A stretch of DNA of 64,000 nt, from positions 856,626 to 920,625 of the forward strand of contig QAOA01000393.1 of the NCBI GenBank assembly GCA_003255065.1. Reading direction: 5' to 3'. Of the stretch, positions 47,075-58,332 are shown in pieces. The notes under the pieces were generated by a model. It was not told the origin of the DNA and searched no databases. It saw only the letters and a list, made by a program, of their open reading frames with translations. The position numbers and the translations under genes were made by a program. This DNA comes from Cercis canadensis (taxonomy: Eukaryota; Streptophyta; Magnoliopsida; Fabales; Fabaceae). Numbering within the stretch: the first letter of the stretch is position 1; the number at the start of each line of letters is the position of its first letter.

Positions 47075-49851
47075 ATGACGAAGATGCATTTTTTAATATA
47101 TTCTAATGGTCGGATATACGATGGGGCTCAAGGCGTGATGTATGAAGGTCCAAGACCTATTGGGTTGAACTTGAAGAAAAGATGTGGACTAAATATGTTA
47201 AAAAATTATGTCCACACGAAAATGGGTCTTAAAGCAAATCAAGTGATTGAGCAAATAATCTATAGATTTCCGATATCAGCGAATCCATTATTTTATAATG
47301 CATTTCTACTAATGAGTGATTCTGATGTGGAGATGATGTTTGAAAGTAATGTTGGACATACAAATTTAGGTCCAATTGAGATATTTGTGGAGGTAAATAC
47401 TGTGGACGAAAATATTGATGATGATAGTGGCCAACGTATAGCTGTTGATGGTGCTGGTCCAAGTTCAATTCCTCATTCATTCCCTTCATACAATCAAGTG
47501 AATTTAGAATATGAGGGATGTTATCAACCAGATGTTGCTACTTATCCTAGTTCTAGTCAAATATGTGGCATACCACGGGATCAGGGCTATGATTATAGTC
47601 AACCATGGCTGAGTTCAGATAGGATGCAAATGGGGAGTGAAGAAGAAACTGATAACGATAACCCGGTTATAAGTCCTGGTAACTCTCCAATTGATCCCTT
47701 GATTGAAGATAATGACGATGAAGAAGGTTACAATGAAGACGAAACTGGGGGGAGTAGCGACTCTGATGATGAATATTTATTCGATCTAAATGTTACTGGT
47801 GGTGTTGATGATGGAACTGGTGGTAGCACTTCACAAAGTGCACAACCGCTCCAATATAGTGTTCCATTGAGTCATTATTCTTATGTAAATCATGACGCAT
47901 TTCAGATAGTTGATGAAACGGCAGCAATTTCCGGTGGAGAATGGCAAAGAGGGCAAGAGTTGTATGTTGGGCAAAGATTTCAGACAAAAGATGCCCTGCA
48001 ACTTGTCGCAAAGCAATACTCCCTCCACATGCATCAAACATTCATAGTGAAGGAGTCAGATCGCAAAGTTTGGAGCATCATTTGTCCGAATCACTTTAGC
48101 GGATGTAATTGGCGACTTAGAGCTTGTTTGAGGACCAAAAGTCAATTATGGGAGATCAGAAAATACAATGGGCCCCATACGTGCACGTCCCCCACCCTAA
48201 CACAAGATCATAATAAGCTCGATGATAGTGTGATTGCGTCAGCTATTTATGGGATGGTTAGTGAGAAGCCAGATGTTACCATCAAGTTAATACAAGAGCG
48301 GATAAGAAATGATTTCTCGTACCAGATATCTTATAAGAAAGCATGGCGTGCAAAACAAAAAGCAATTGCAGCAGTGTTTGGCAGTTGGAAAGAGAGCTAC
48401 ACAGAATTGCCTAGATGGATGGCTGCAATGCAAGCCGCGACACCAGGAACTGTGGTAGAATGGTGTTATGATGATTATTGCATTGGGAATCACGTTGTAC
48501 AGGGGACTAAGATGTTTAAGCGTGTCTTTTGGACCTTCAAGGCATGTGTTAATGCTATTGCTCACTGCAAGCCAATTATCCAAATCGATGGGACGTTCTT
48601 ATACGGGAAGTATCGTGGTACACTATTGATCGCCACGACACAAGATGGTAATCGTCAACCGTTACCAGTTGCATATGCCATCGTGGAAGGAGAAGTGAAA
48701 CCTGCATGGACATGGTTTTTGTACTTACTCCGAAAGCACGTTGCACGAGACATCAAAAATCTAGCGTTGGTCTCAGATCGTCATGTTAGTATATTGTCCT
48801 CTATTGAAGATGAACGCTTGAGATGGTGTCCACCATGGGCAAATAATTTCTTTTGCTTGCGTCATGTTGTCAGCAATTGGAACAATTCTTTCAAGAACAA
48901 ATCCATGAAACAAAAAATATACATAGCTGGTAAGAAAAACAATCTTGTTGTTGATATTTATTAATTTGGCAATTTTCAATTACTAATATTTATGATATTT
49001 TTTGAATCATTGTAGCGTCTCAATTTGAAAAACTCAAATATGATGAATATATGAGGGTGGTACGCAGCGAATTAAAGGATGATCGAGCATGGACATACCT
49101 TCAAGATCTTGATATAACAAAGTGGACATTACACGGGGACACTGAAGGGAGACGTTATGGGCAAATGACAACAAATTTGGTTGAATCAGTGAACGGAACT
49201 TTGAAAGGAGTTAGGAACTTACCAATTACAGCTCTTGTTCAGGCAACTTATTATAGAATGAACGAAATTTTTCTGACTAGAAGAGAGAGGGCTCGAGCAC
49301 AAATGAGCAGTGGCCAACGTTGGACCGATGATGTCCTTAACAGAATGCAACTTAATGCAGAAAAAGCATCTAGCCACAAGCCAATTGCATTTGACAGGGA
49401 TAAAGGGTCTTTTGAAATTGAGGAAAGGTACGACCCATTTACAAGACGAGGTGGGCGGAAGTTTCCTTTAAGTCTTGCTGATAGAAAATGTGCTTGTGGA
49501 GAATTTCAGGCTCTCCATATACCATGCTCCCACGCAATGGCTGCATGCGCAGCAATTTCATTGACCGAATGGGAATATGTAGATCCCGTGTACTCTATTC
49601 AATCGGTGTTTGATGCTTATCGTGGAAAATTTAATCCAGTTGGAGGAAAGGAATACTGGCCTCTAAGTGACGGATTAAACCTCCTACCCAACCCTGCACA
49701 AGTGAGGAAAAAAGGTCGTCCTCGTTCCACGCGCATACGAAATGAAATGGACTGGCAAAATTCTCAGGGCACTGTAAGTAGATGCAGTCTATGTCGCATG
49801 GAAGGCCATAACAGGCGGAGTTGCCCGAACAGAAGGACAGATCATCCATGA
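47075..49851 (+). CDS. MULE transposase (mudrA-type), 896 aa
   Basis: Two coding exons, 47075-48929 and 49016-49851, with an 86-bp intron (GTAAGA..TTGTAG) splitting an Ala codon. It cuts and joins the element ends in the nucleus. Order: N-terminal fold (1-110, opening LIYSNGRIYDG), acidic Ser/Asp-rich linker (about 115-265), MuDR DNA-binding domain with a C..C..H.C cluster (about 290-372), and MULE DDE domain. Asp505 (IDGTFL), Asp568 (SDRHV), the C-x2-H insert Cys594/His597, and probable Glu637 (VRSELKDD) are in place. Then comes a SWIM finger from Cys777 (CACG..CSH) and a CCHC knuckle from Cys875. Length and all known motifs are as in autonomous elements. Start supported by the homologous starts in the fossil copies. 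It may be active. Confidence 0.92.
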
Positions 49852-50160
49852 ATAAATTTTTCTGTAATTTTATTTACTTGCATGTTATTGTGAAATGTTG
49901 AATTTTGATAGTTTGTAGATAAAATGTCTTAGTCTATGATTGTATGAAGATCTTAAGTTAAATGTGCTCCCTATCTCATCCAATATCGTGAATTCATGAT
50001 TTATTGTTTAAACTTCTTATTATAACAATGACAACAGTCTGATTTAATGTGGATATTTCCCAGATAAGATCAAATAATGTAAACCAAATATGTTATTTAT
50101 TTACAAGTACCATTACATACAAATACATACTAAATGACAACATAACACCAGATACCTACA
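49852..50160. other. Convergent intergenic spacer within MULE
   Basis: 309 AT-rich bases between the two stop codons, serving as shared 3' ends. No clear polyadenylation signal pair was identified. Confidence 0.5.
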
Positions 50161-53059
50161 CTAAAGCCTTCGGCCACGGCCACGGCCACGACCACGACCA
50201 CGACCATCTCTACGTCCGTCATGTACGAGATGACCTCCTGTCCCACAATCCCTCGGCTGTATTGCACGTCGTCCACGTCTACCAGGATTGCCCTGCTCCT
50301 CACCACGAGCCTCATCTAACTCGAGATACTCATCTAAGAATGCTGAAAAGTCTAATACAGTACCAGCCTGGTCCGTGTAATCCACATTAGTATCAACTGG
50401 TGGGCTCGTTACAGGATCAACTAACAAATCTGTAAAACGCCCATATGAGGACCCTGTCCCCAGACCGAGATCATGACTTAGGTCTAAACCAAGTGCTGAT
50501 TGTGGGGTAGTATCATGAGCGGCAAATATATTATGTGTCGGCAAATCAAATCCCTCGGTATAAGCACTAGGCACAGGAGGAGGGATATATGTTGAGTCGA
50601 AAGTCGTCGGATGGTTTGCTGTCTCTTGACGGAGGCTTCCACTTGTACCCGCACAAGGTGCCATTGGTGCGTTCGGTGGAGGCATAGACGTGCACCCATG
50701 TGAATGGCTGGGGTTACCCGATGGAACAAACCCCCATCGAGACCACAACTGCATCTGTTCGTCATGAAAAGCGGTCCATTCCTCAGGAGTTAGCTGACGA
50801 TGAGATGATTGCCCTTGGGATGGAGGAGGAGGCCCTTGGAATGGTGGAGGGGGCTGTTGTACAGGTGGAGGCTGCCATTGCGGGGGTGGCTGATGATCAA
50901 CTGGAGGCGCCTGTTTATAAATAATGAACACTCATTACAATTTAATTATCAAGGAATCATGAAACGAACGTACTGCAAATTGGATAAAAGTATTACTTGA
51001 TTGTCCGCTACAGCGTTGTGTGCACACATCCATCTACGAGTAATGCGTCGATACCATGGCAGATAGTCAGCTGCAATTGGGATATTTGACAATTGGACTT
51101 GCCAACATTGGTTTCTGCGCTCATCCCATACCGCAATGTGTGTATGGTGGAATTGTTCCCAATTCGTCAATTGTTTTCCCCTCATCGTTAACGCATGCAG
51201 ATTCTTATCATAGATCACTGGCCAAGGGATGTTCTGTTGCCCCCCAAACTGACGCAAAACTCGATCAGGATACTGTGTTTCCACAATGACAAAACAAATG
51301 AGAGGGACCCGAGCAAGCCAAATGGTAGCGCCAGCAACGCAATATCCAGGCAACTGACGTAATATTTCATCGGAGTAAGGTCGCCATATTATCTGAAAAT
51401 ACCATAAACAAATACACAGTTAAATACTTTTAATTATACATAAAAAAAAAAAAAAATGCTTCTCGGTATTAATAAGTACTAAATCTCACCTCGTCATCTC
51501 TCAATCTATCAAAGGCATTCCGGTATCCTCTGATGTTATGATACGGGACGTCTCTACAATCCAAATCAACATTCCACCTACGATGTAAATGTTATGCGCA
51601 AATATTAAACACAATACACTTATAAATTATTAACCACTAAAATATATAAAATAATATTTGTCTAATAATATAAACTTACCGCATGCCAAGTGGGCCCAAA
51701 TTCAAATTGCAGTCCGTGACTCGTGTTGGAGCTATAGTGGGGAACCTCTCCCAAGCCCATATGACCAATAATGTTAAACAACCAGCTATTTCTTTTGCTC
51801 CCTCCATGCAACTGGTGCATAGCTGTCTATATAAACAAGCAAGAACTGCAGATCCCCAACTATAACCGCTGACACAATGTATGTTCTCCAATAATTTTAA
51901 AAACATTACATGCACTAGAGTCCCTGTGTGGTCAGGGACCAGCCACCCACCAAGCAACCTCAGGATGTATGCCCTCGCATATTGCTGCACAACTTCATCT
52001 GGGGCATTAGCAGGACACTCCTCAAACTGACTTTCAAGCCAGCTAAGTAGCACCCTTGAACCGCGAACGGCGCCTTCTGGAGGTACTACACCAAGTAATT
52101 CATGACATGGTCTATGCGGGTCATAGTGTGTGCACCCAGTCACTGCATCCCCATCAACTGGTAGTCCTAAAAGCACTTCCACATCCTGTAAAGTAATGGT
52201 GCATTCTCCGACTGGCATGTGGAATGTGTGCGTCTCTGGCCTCCATCGCTCAACTAGTGCTTGAACCAGTGATTTATCCAAGTGAATAGAATGCATTCTT
52301 GCGACACCTCCAAATCCAGCTATATCCACATAATGCAACACTCGTGGGTCATCTGGTAAGTCGCAACTAACATGACTACGAGTGCGCAATACTATATTTC
52401 CCTGTTTAAAATATCAAATCACTAAGTTAAAATATATCTCTACATTATAATATCAAACAAATATTATTGTTTTATACTTTATTTACTTTGTTGCATAATA
52501 TCAAATTTCACATCATATTAATTATATCTACAGGAATGTTTCTATGACTAATCTAATCTAACTTAAACAAAAATTTACATTAATTCTGAATATTGTACTT
52601 CAAATTTTGTTCTACAAATTCTAACTAACATACATTAAGATTATATTAAGATTATATTAACTATAGCTAAACATACATTAATCTAATTTAATACAAATAT
52701 ACATTATTTTATTTAAAAGCATTATGATATACACATTATCATTAAAATAACTAGATCTCATCCTAAATTCTAACACTACTAATAAAAATTAATTTTAACA
52801 TAAATTTTTCTAAATAATTTATTTCAATGTAAAAAAAATATCATCAACAGATTATGATATAGTTTTATTATTATATTATTATAATATTAATATATTTTCC
52901 TAACACTAATTTTACTAAATAATGTAAGAAAATAATACTACTTTGAACACAAAATATAAAACTTACTCGTCTCTCCCATACTGCATTTGAAATATGAGTG
53001 CTCTGTTCTGTCAAAACTGAAGTATTCTCTGGACCCGGATACAGACCTTGATAAGCCAT
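50161..53059 (-). CDS. Transposon-borne PMD (plant mobile domain, MAIN/MAIL-like) protein, 682 aa
   Basis: Five exons: 53059-52967, 52401-51680, 51577-51490, 51392-50997, 50910-50161; all GT..AG, phases fit exactly. Residues 1-31 are a leader (MAYQGLYPGPENTS). About 35-430 form the plant mobile domain: GFGGVARM, FHMPVGECTITLQDVEVLLG, a RLLGGWL helix region, LPGYCVAG, PDRVLRQFGGQQNIP. Then follow a Pro/Gln-rich hinge, and a C-terminal tail of repeated Arg-Gly (GRGRGRGRGRR) that could bind nucleic acid. Exon 3 is only 88 bp. PMD genes are known both as host silencing factors (MAIN, MAIL1) and as transposon cargo. The role here is unknown; helping transposition or countering host silencing are guesses. 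It takes the place that mudrB has in maize MuDR. Confidence 0.9.
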
Positions 53060-53487
53060 AATAATTAAAACAACATAAAAATAAAAAAAGATTTGAAGAG
53101 AGTAGAAGAAACACCTTAACAATAGAACAAAAATAGAAGAAATAAAGAATAACAAACAAGAGAAAAAAGAAAGAGAAAAAAGAGCAACGATGGAGATGGA
53201 GATGGAGAGCAAGAGGAGAAATAATAGCAACAATGGAGGAGAATGAGAGCTTGGCTGAAGAGACCGAATAGCAAAGATAGAGGATGAATACTAAAGTGTG
53301 AAGTGAAAGTTCTGAAACGAAGAAGAAATATAACGAAGGTGGCGTGTAAATTTTCATGCAGGCTTTAGTCATTTCATGCATAACTTCACACTGCAAAATC
53401 GAACCACTTCCTCAGCATTCAACCCATTCAAGTCATGACATTCAAGACAAGTACGCGGGGCCGGATCATGGAGACTTTGACGCATGG
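53060..53487 (-). promoter_or_regulatory. PMD gene leader and promoter region
   Basis: 428 bp between the right TIR and the PMD ATG, with a GA-rich leader on the plus strand and a weak TATA-like TTATATTTC near 53330 on the minus strand. Frames here (for example 52938-53396) read through the leader and are not supported. Confidence 0.35.
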
Positions 53488-53951
53488 CACATATAATTGA
53501 TGGCAAAAGTCGACTCCTCACAGCCAAAATTAAAAAAAATATATATATATTTTGCTTGTCAAAATTCGGCTCCTTAAAGGAGGAGGGAGCCAAAATTCGG
53601 CTCCTTACATTAAGGCAAAAGTCGACTCCTCAAAGGAAAAAAAAAAATATATATTTGGCATGGGAAAATTCGGCTCCTTAAAGGAGGAGGGAGCCAAAAT
53701 TCGGCTCCCTACATTAGGCAAAAGTCGACTCCCTGTACCAAAATTAAAAAAAAAAAAAAAAAAATTTGTATGCCAAAATTCGGCTCCTTAAAGGAGCCTC
53801 AAGCCAAAATTCGACTCTTCATTTAATGTTCAAAATGCGACACTGAAGAGAAAGAGTAAAAAAAAAAACTACGGTAGTTATGGAAATAGTTTCAAATGTG
53901 CCTTATATGTGTAATTAGTTTACAAATATGTATTATTCAGAAGAATCACTC
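53488..53951. repeat. Right TIR of intact MULE
   Basis: 464 bp, inverse of 45612-46104, with the same GGAGCCGAATTTT modules. Confidence 0.85.
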
Positions 53952-54232
53952 CTATTACTAATCTCAAGAATTTTCCTTTTCATATTGAAAAGGAAGGAGA
54001 GTTGGCTCTGATTTTGTTAGTTTTAGACTTTTAGTAATGCAGGAACGGTGGTAAGGAAGGTGGGGCAATACCATCTTATGATTTCTATACTATATATGAG
54101 TATGCATATGTGGAACATGAGAGTAACATTTGTTTGTTAAAAACTATATTAAGCATACTTGTGAATATACGAGAGGAAGAATTTACCGAAAAATAAAATA
54201 AAAAATTACATGAGAGAAAGATGTTTTGAGGT
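53952..54232 (-). promoter_or_regulatory. Displaced upstream region of NPF copy E
   Basis: Continues the promoter sequence seen at 14755-14940 (copy B), now 8.3 kb away from the E exons because of the MULE. Confidence 0.6.
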
Positions 54233-54246
54233 AAATTGACCAAAAA

Positions 54247-54529
54247 TTTCTCAAACTATTTACTGAAACATAGTATTTTGTAAATTATTTACACAAATTA
54301 TATATTTTTGGTCAAAAATAAAGTTTTTATGAGTGTCACGCTACATTAGAGTAACGTGACTCCACTTTCTAAGAAATTGAAAAAAGGTAGTCATGCTACT
54401 TGGGAAGTAGCGTGACACTCATAAAAATGTTACTTTCTCATGTAACTTAACTATACTTGTTTGGAAAACTGCACAATTTACGTTAATAGTTTGTAAAGTG
54501 TTCTATTTTAATAAATAGTTTGAATAAGT
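54247..54529. mobile_element. MITE (family M2), complete copy
   Basis: TIRs CTCAAACTATTTACTGAAA and the inverted TTTTAATAAATAGTTTGA, about 283 bp. Confidence 0.65.
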
Positions 54530-54539
54530 GTATTTTTTT

Positions 54540-55120
54540 TTTTTTTTTTTTAATGAACCATGTTTTGGTGCAATGGTATCAATTCTCAATCTTAAGGTTT
54601 GGTCACCTCATTATTTTTCCAAGTTCTAGTTTAGAGCCCCCAATTAGCATTGTTAATTTTGGGCTCCACTTTTATAAAAATAGGGCTTGAATTTTAATAC
54701 CCGATTGAAATCAAGTTTTTCAGGTCTTGTCCAATTTGGGCAAGCCCATTTAATAAATGCGCTGGCCTAATTGTATTTTATTTTTAATTACTTTTTCCTA
54801 TTTTCACTAATTTTTTTATTTTAAAAATAAAATTTAATTCAAAAAATAATAAAAATAATATTAATTGGGACAGCTCGATTATTAAACGAGCCTAATAAGG
54901 TCCGGCCTCATTTTTTTGGGTCCGATTAAATTTGATTTTCCTGGTTTGATTCAAATTGGGGATGGCCTGATTTCGTTTTCAACCTGTTTAATATTACTGA
55001 AAGTTTAACCATAAATAATTAAATACTTAACAATATATTATCTACATTGAGAACTTGGGAATTATGGTCATGCTTTTAGATTATTGACAACTGCCTCGTT
55101 GATGGCTGGTTCTTGGCCTC
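54540..55120. other. Intergenic, no gene seen
   Basis: AT-rich, with a T run at about 54533-54551. From about 54995 it matches the far upstream region of copy B (14955-15030). Confidence 0.5.
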
Positions 55121-55121
55121 T

Positions 55122-55160
<39 letters not shown>
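55122..55160. repeat. (TA)n microsatellite
   Basis: About 38 bp of TA directly before an M1 MITE. Confidence 0.85.
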
Positions 55161-55162
<2 letters not shown>

Positions 55163-55369
55163 GGATTCTATGATACTACGTAAGTATGTCATACTACACT
55201 GACGTGGCAAGCATATATAATTTTCATATTTTATTATATATAAAATATAATTTATTTAATTTTTTAAACAAACTTAAAAATAATTAATTTGTACACATGT
55301 CATTCATTTATTGGTTATTTTTATGTAGTATGACATACTACATAAATATTAAAAGTATCTAAGAAACCT
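55161..55369. mobile_element. MITE (family M1), reverse orientation
   Basis: Starts GGGGATTCTATGATACTAC and ends CTAAGAAACCT, with the full 209-bp body. Confidence 0.8.
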
Positions 55370-55559
55370 ATATCAATTTGGAGTAAAGAGAAATTGTGAT
55401 TAGTCATGGAGTAAAAAGACGTGATCCTCTTTAGTCATGGCATGTGACAAGAGAAAAGAACGTTGGCACTGATAGGGTAACGAGAATAGAGCTCTCAAAA
55501 GGGTGAAAGTGCTTTTTTCGTAGTGATTTCTATAAAATAGATTTTACCAAAATAATTAT

Positions 55560-55738
55560 GAGGTTTCTCAAATACTTTTAGTATTTATGTAATATATCAT
55601 ACTACATATGAATAATTAATAAATAAATTATATGTGTATAATTTAACTGTTTTTAAGTTTGTTTAAAAAATTAAATAAATTATATTTTATCTTACGTCAA
55701 TGTAATATGTCATACTTATGTGTATCATAAAATCCCCC
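55560..55738. mobile_element. MITE (family M1), internally shortened
   Basis: GAGGTTTCTC start, AAATCCCCC end, flanked by AAAATAATTAT on both sides (55549-55559, 55739-55749). Confidence 0.8.
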
Positions 55739-56003
55739 AAAATAATTATTATTTTAACATGAATTTTACAGTTCGGCGCTTTTTTAAAACAGCTTGTCTC
55801 AACAGGTATTATTTTGCGGGTTGAACATGGGCTTTTGATTTCTATAGGCTCTAATGGGCTTTCCAATCATTAGGCCTATGGCAACTTCTGGATCAAGCCC
55901 AATCTACTCCTCATGTCTACCACATGCATGGTCACGTGACAAATAAGTTATAAGGCTAACGTGATATAATTCAACAAGTGAAAACTTAGGGAGTTTGTAT
56001 TAA

Positions 56004-58322
56004 GAGTAAAACCCCTTTTTGGTCCTTGAAAGATTGGTTCGGTGACACTTTAGTCCTTGAAAGATTTTTACCGACACTTTAGTCCCTGAAAAATCATTCC
56101 GTCAGCCATTTTAGTCCTCCGCTAAGGTCCATTCCGTCAGAAAATGCCACGTGACACGTTAAGTGCTGATATGGCCGTCAATTGATGAGGTGGCAAGCTT
56201 ATGTGGCAGGGCATTAGTAAAACGACACCGTTTTGTCTTATTTCTTCCCCTCCTCTCACATTTCTCTCTCTCTCTTCCCTTCCTCTCTCATTTCTCTTTC
56301 TCTCTTCCCCGTATCTCTCATTTCTCTCTCTCCCTTCCCCTCCTCTCTCATTTCTCTCTCTCTCCCCCTCCTCTCTCATTTCTCTCTCTCTCTCTTCCCC
56401 TCTATTCTCATTTCTCTCTCTCTCTTCTCTCCAACTCCAACATCCTAGGCTCTCACCCTCTCTCTCGCACACCACAATGCTCCTCTCTCTCTTCTCTCCA
56501 ACTCCAACAACCCAGGCTCTCACCCTCTCTCTCGCATACCACAATCCATCTTTGGTACTCATTGACTCAAATGACGAATTCATCTCTGGTGACGAATCCA
56601 TCTTTGGTGCTATTTACCAACTCAAATCCTCAACAACAGTCCCGAAAGGACCCAAATTTCTTGTTGCGTTTCAAGGCACCATGCTTCAAAAATCTACAAG
56701 GTATCAAGACTTATTGTTGGACACTAAGTGCATCACTAACAAATTAACTAAGAGCTCCCGCTTCAAAAAGGCAATCACTTGTGTTAACAAGCTGGTTAAT
56801 TCAGAGGGAGTAGATAAGGTATGGCTCGCTGGAAACTCTTTAGATGCAGCCATAGCTCTTGTTACAGGGAAGAAAATGGCAAAGAAGGGTTTTCCACTCG
56901 AAACCTACCTGTTTAATCCTCCTATGATATCCCTAACATTAGAGTGGATCAAACATCAGAAACTTAAGGAGAAGGTCTACGAAGCCAGAGTCTTTGCCAG
57001 GGTGGCACTAAAATCAGCAGTTGATACCTTAATAGACGTCACCAACAAGCATCAAGAACACAAAGTTGGTGATCCATTTGATGCTATATCCGCGTGGGTG
57101 CCTCGGCTGTTTTTGAACCCAGGAGATCTTATTTCCTTAGCATACATAGGTTACTTTAAAACAAGGGAGAACATGGAGAAGGGAGGACATGCCATGTGTG
57201 AGACGCTATATCCGTGTGGGTTGCATGCATGGCTGAGTCACATAACTCGGGGTACACATAACTCACTGAGTCATGCAACTCGGACTGGGTATTGGACGTG
57301 GATGGATGTGGCCACGATTCTGCCACTATTCTGCTGCACTTGACTGGGACCTATCAAGTTGCTACAGTAAAAATGGGTTGCTAAGTCTCTCTCTGTTTTT
57401 CAGTTTCATGCATATGGTCTCCTCTGGGTATCACTTTGCTTGTGTTGTTGTCTTTGTTGGAGTTGTAGGGGCGAGTGTCAGAGGACTCTATGATGGAGTT
57501 GGAGCGGCCAAGGGAGGAAAAGAAGAACCGCTGCGAGGAGAAGATGGCAACGAAGTCTGGAGGCGGCGGCGGAGGTGGGTCCCAAGACCCGGAGTCGTCG
57601 GAGGTGGTGGATTTGGAGGTTGAGTGAGAGGTGGTGACGACGTCGTAAAAGGAGTTGAAGATATATGTGTTGGAAGAGGAAAGGGAAGGAGACGGAGATT
57701 GTGGTGAGGTTTGGTTATGGTGGTCTTCTTGTTTTATGTGTGGAAGGGATAGGGTTGTGGTGGTGGTGGGGTATTTGAGCTTGAAGAAACAGAGGTGCGA
57801 AAAGAGGTGAGAGTCTAGGTTGTTGGAGTTGGAGAAAAGATAGAGAGAGCTCCGAGCATTGTGGTGTGCGAGAGAGAGGGTGAGAGCCTAGGTTGTTGGA
57901 GTTGTAGAGAAGAGAGAGAGAGAGAGAGAAATGAGAGAGGAGGGGGAGAGAGAGAGAAATGAGAGAGGATGGGAAGAGAGAGAGAGAGAGAGAAATGAGA
58001 GAGGAGGGGAAGAGAGAGAGAGAGAAATGAGAGATACGGGGAAGAGAGAAAGAGAAATGAGAGGGGAGCGGAAGAAATGAGACAAAACGGTGTCATTTTA
58101 CTAATGTCCTGCCACATAAGCTTGCCACCTCATCAATTGACGGCCACATCAGCACTTAACGTGCCACATAGTATTTTCTGTTAAGTCTCATTAACGGACC
58201 CTAGCGGAGGACTAAAATGGCGGACGGAATGATCTTTCAGGGACTAAAGTGTCGGTAAAAATCTTTCAAGGACTAAAGTGTCACCGAACCAATCTTTCAA
58301 GGACCAAAAAGGGGTTTTACTC
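56004..58322. mobile_element. Pack-MULE-like element carrying a lipase-like fragment
   Basis: A 2319-bp element with a perfect 9-bp duplication TTGTATTAA (55995-56003, 58323-58331). TIRs of about 500 bp begin GAGTAAAACCCCTTTTTGG and run through CT-rich (left) and GA-rich (right) tracts into a shared stretch with ACTCCAACAACC. No transposase. The interior holds a class-3 lipase-like reading frame and, at about 57500-57630, a Gly-rich piece that may be a second capture. The long purine/pyrimidine tracts make false frames in the TIRs. Confidence 0.85.
56560..57195 (+). CDS. Class-3 lipase-like fragment captured in MULE (At4g10955-like)
   Basis: Open from the TIR (56201) to 57343. Only about 56560-57195 looks like a real protein, about 212 aa of an alpha/beta-hydrolase resembling the plant At4g10955-type lipases (recalled family: KGPKFLVAF, then a nucleophile elbow, then LETYLFNPP, AWVPRLFLNPGD). 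The elbow reads WLAGNSLDAAIAL where the family has GHSLG: the serine is kept, but His and the second Gly are replaced (residues 211-215 of the long frame). The N-terminal part of the parent is replaced by TIR-coded Ser/Leu repeats. There is no intron inside, so capture of one exon or a cDNA is possible. Probably not an active lipase. Transcription unknown. Confidence 0.7.
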
Positions 58323-58332
58323 TTGTATTAAA

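Larger units (their letters stand above)
45612..53951. mobile_element. Complete MuDR-like transposon with transposase and PMD gene
   Basis: An 8340-bp element. Perfect 9-bp target duplication CTATTACTA at 45603-45611 and 53952-53960. TIRs 45612-46104 and 53488-53951 start GAGTGATTCTTCTGAATAAT and are near-identical apart from A/T-run lengths and one indel near 46060. It carries a mudrA-type transposase (plus, 47075-49851) and a convergent PMD gene (minus, 53059-50161), separated by 309 bp. Both genes keep open frames and consensus splice sites. The flanks join to the promoter sequence seen in copies B and D, so the pre-insertion site is known. It looks whole and young; activity cannot be judged from sequence. 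Confidence 0.93.

Noticed and set aside
52871-53233. 120-aa hydrophobic minus-strand frame
   Set aside because: Only its middle (from 53059) is PMD exon 1; the rest is leader and intron 1.
50949-53396. Novel multi-gene defence or toxin system in the cluster of minus-strand frames
   Set aside because: The frames join by consensus splice sites into one PMD gene inside a transposon.
56163-56747. Ser/Leu-rich frames (194 aa, 71 aa, minus 154 aa) in CT-rich DNA
   Set aside because: Products of the pyrimidine tract in the Pack-MULE TIR, open in several frames at once. Only the lipase-like part at 56560-57195 has protein-like composition.
57815-58117. Minus-strand frame of 100 aa similar to the start of the lipase frame
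   Set aside because: It is the same TIR sequence read from the other end of the element.
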